From Flavobacteriales bacterium (GTDB lineage: Bacteria; Bacteroidota; Bacteroidia; Flavobacteriales_D; Sanyastnellaceae): DNA of 8,378 nt. How positions within the stretch are numbered: position 1 is the stretch's first letter; every line of letters begins with the position of its first letter. Made by a program: the position numbers and the translations under genes. Below, piece after piece: positions 8,366 through 8,378 of this stretch. The notes below the pieces were generated by a model, which saw only the letters and a list, made by a program, of their open reading frames with translations, had not been told where the DNA came from and made no database searches. The stretch lies in the NCBI GenBank assembly GCA_947460525.1, contig CANHIV010000023.1, positions 1 to 8,378 on the forward strand, read 5' to 3'.

Positions 8366-8378
8366 AGATCGGAAGAGC
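8366..8378 (+). other. untrimmed Illumina adapter at contig end
   Basis: The last 13 bases are exactly AGATCGGAAGAGC, the shared 5' part of Illumina TruSeq adapters. It sits at the very end of the sequence, breaks the reading frame of the transporter, and is therefore a library artefact. Bases up to 8365 read as genuine coding sequence. Confidence 0.95.

Noticed and set aside
8364..8366. TGA as a true stop giving a 44-residue membrane peptide
   Set aside because: The codon is completed by the first base of an Illumina adapter, and the peptide is clearly the start of a longer transporter.

Overview
The window looks like the end of a short-read contig from a Bacteroidota bacterium, probably a Flavobacteriia/Cytophagia-type lineage. 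The evidence is the lineage-specific form of the type IIA topoisomerase pair ([10 protein letters not shown] and AAPRYIE in the A subunit, [14 protein letters not shown] start in the B subunit), the Bacteroidota-style ExoVII large subunit, moderate-to-low GC judged by eye, and start codons mostly without Shine-Dalgarno sequences. The closer taxonomy cannot be fixed from this sequence. No tRNA, rRNA, CRISPR array or mobile element was seen.

Layout. Bases 1-4351 hold a minus-strand pair, parE then parC, joined by an ATGA stop/start overlap. parC runs off the left edge without its stop. A single short intergenic region (4352-4474, 123 bp) separates this pair from a divergent plus-strand cluster. 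The cluster contains, in order: a predicted FAD-dependent amine oxidase-like lipoprotein (4475-5866); a secreted, probably outer-membrane, protein of unknown function (5863-6615); xseA (6615-8024); xseB (8011-8235); and the first 44 codons of a likely TauE/SafE (TSUP) membrane transporter (8232-8365). Every junction in the plus-strand cluster overlaps (ATGA, TGATG, 14 bp, ATGA), so the five genes are very likely co-transcribed and translationally coupled.

The last 13 bases (8366-8378) are AGATCGGAAGAGC, the common Illumina adapter prefix. This is untrimmed adapter rather than genome. It creates a false TGA stop in the last gene, whose true sequence continues beyond the contig.

Functionally, parE and parC form the ATP-driven DNA decatenase (topoisomerase IV type). 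xseA and xseB form exonuclease VII, which degrades single-stranded DNA. The two genes upstream of xseA encode envelope proteins with no evident link to DNA repair. No clearly new system is visible. The points most worth checking are the adapter tail, the coupling of an exported flavoprotein and a barrel-like protein to ExoVII, and several substitutions at family-defining positions (oxidase Gln308, XseA Asn262, ParC Ala92).
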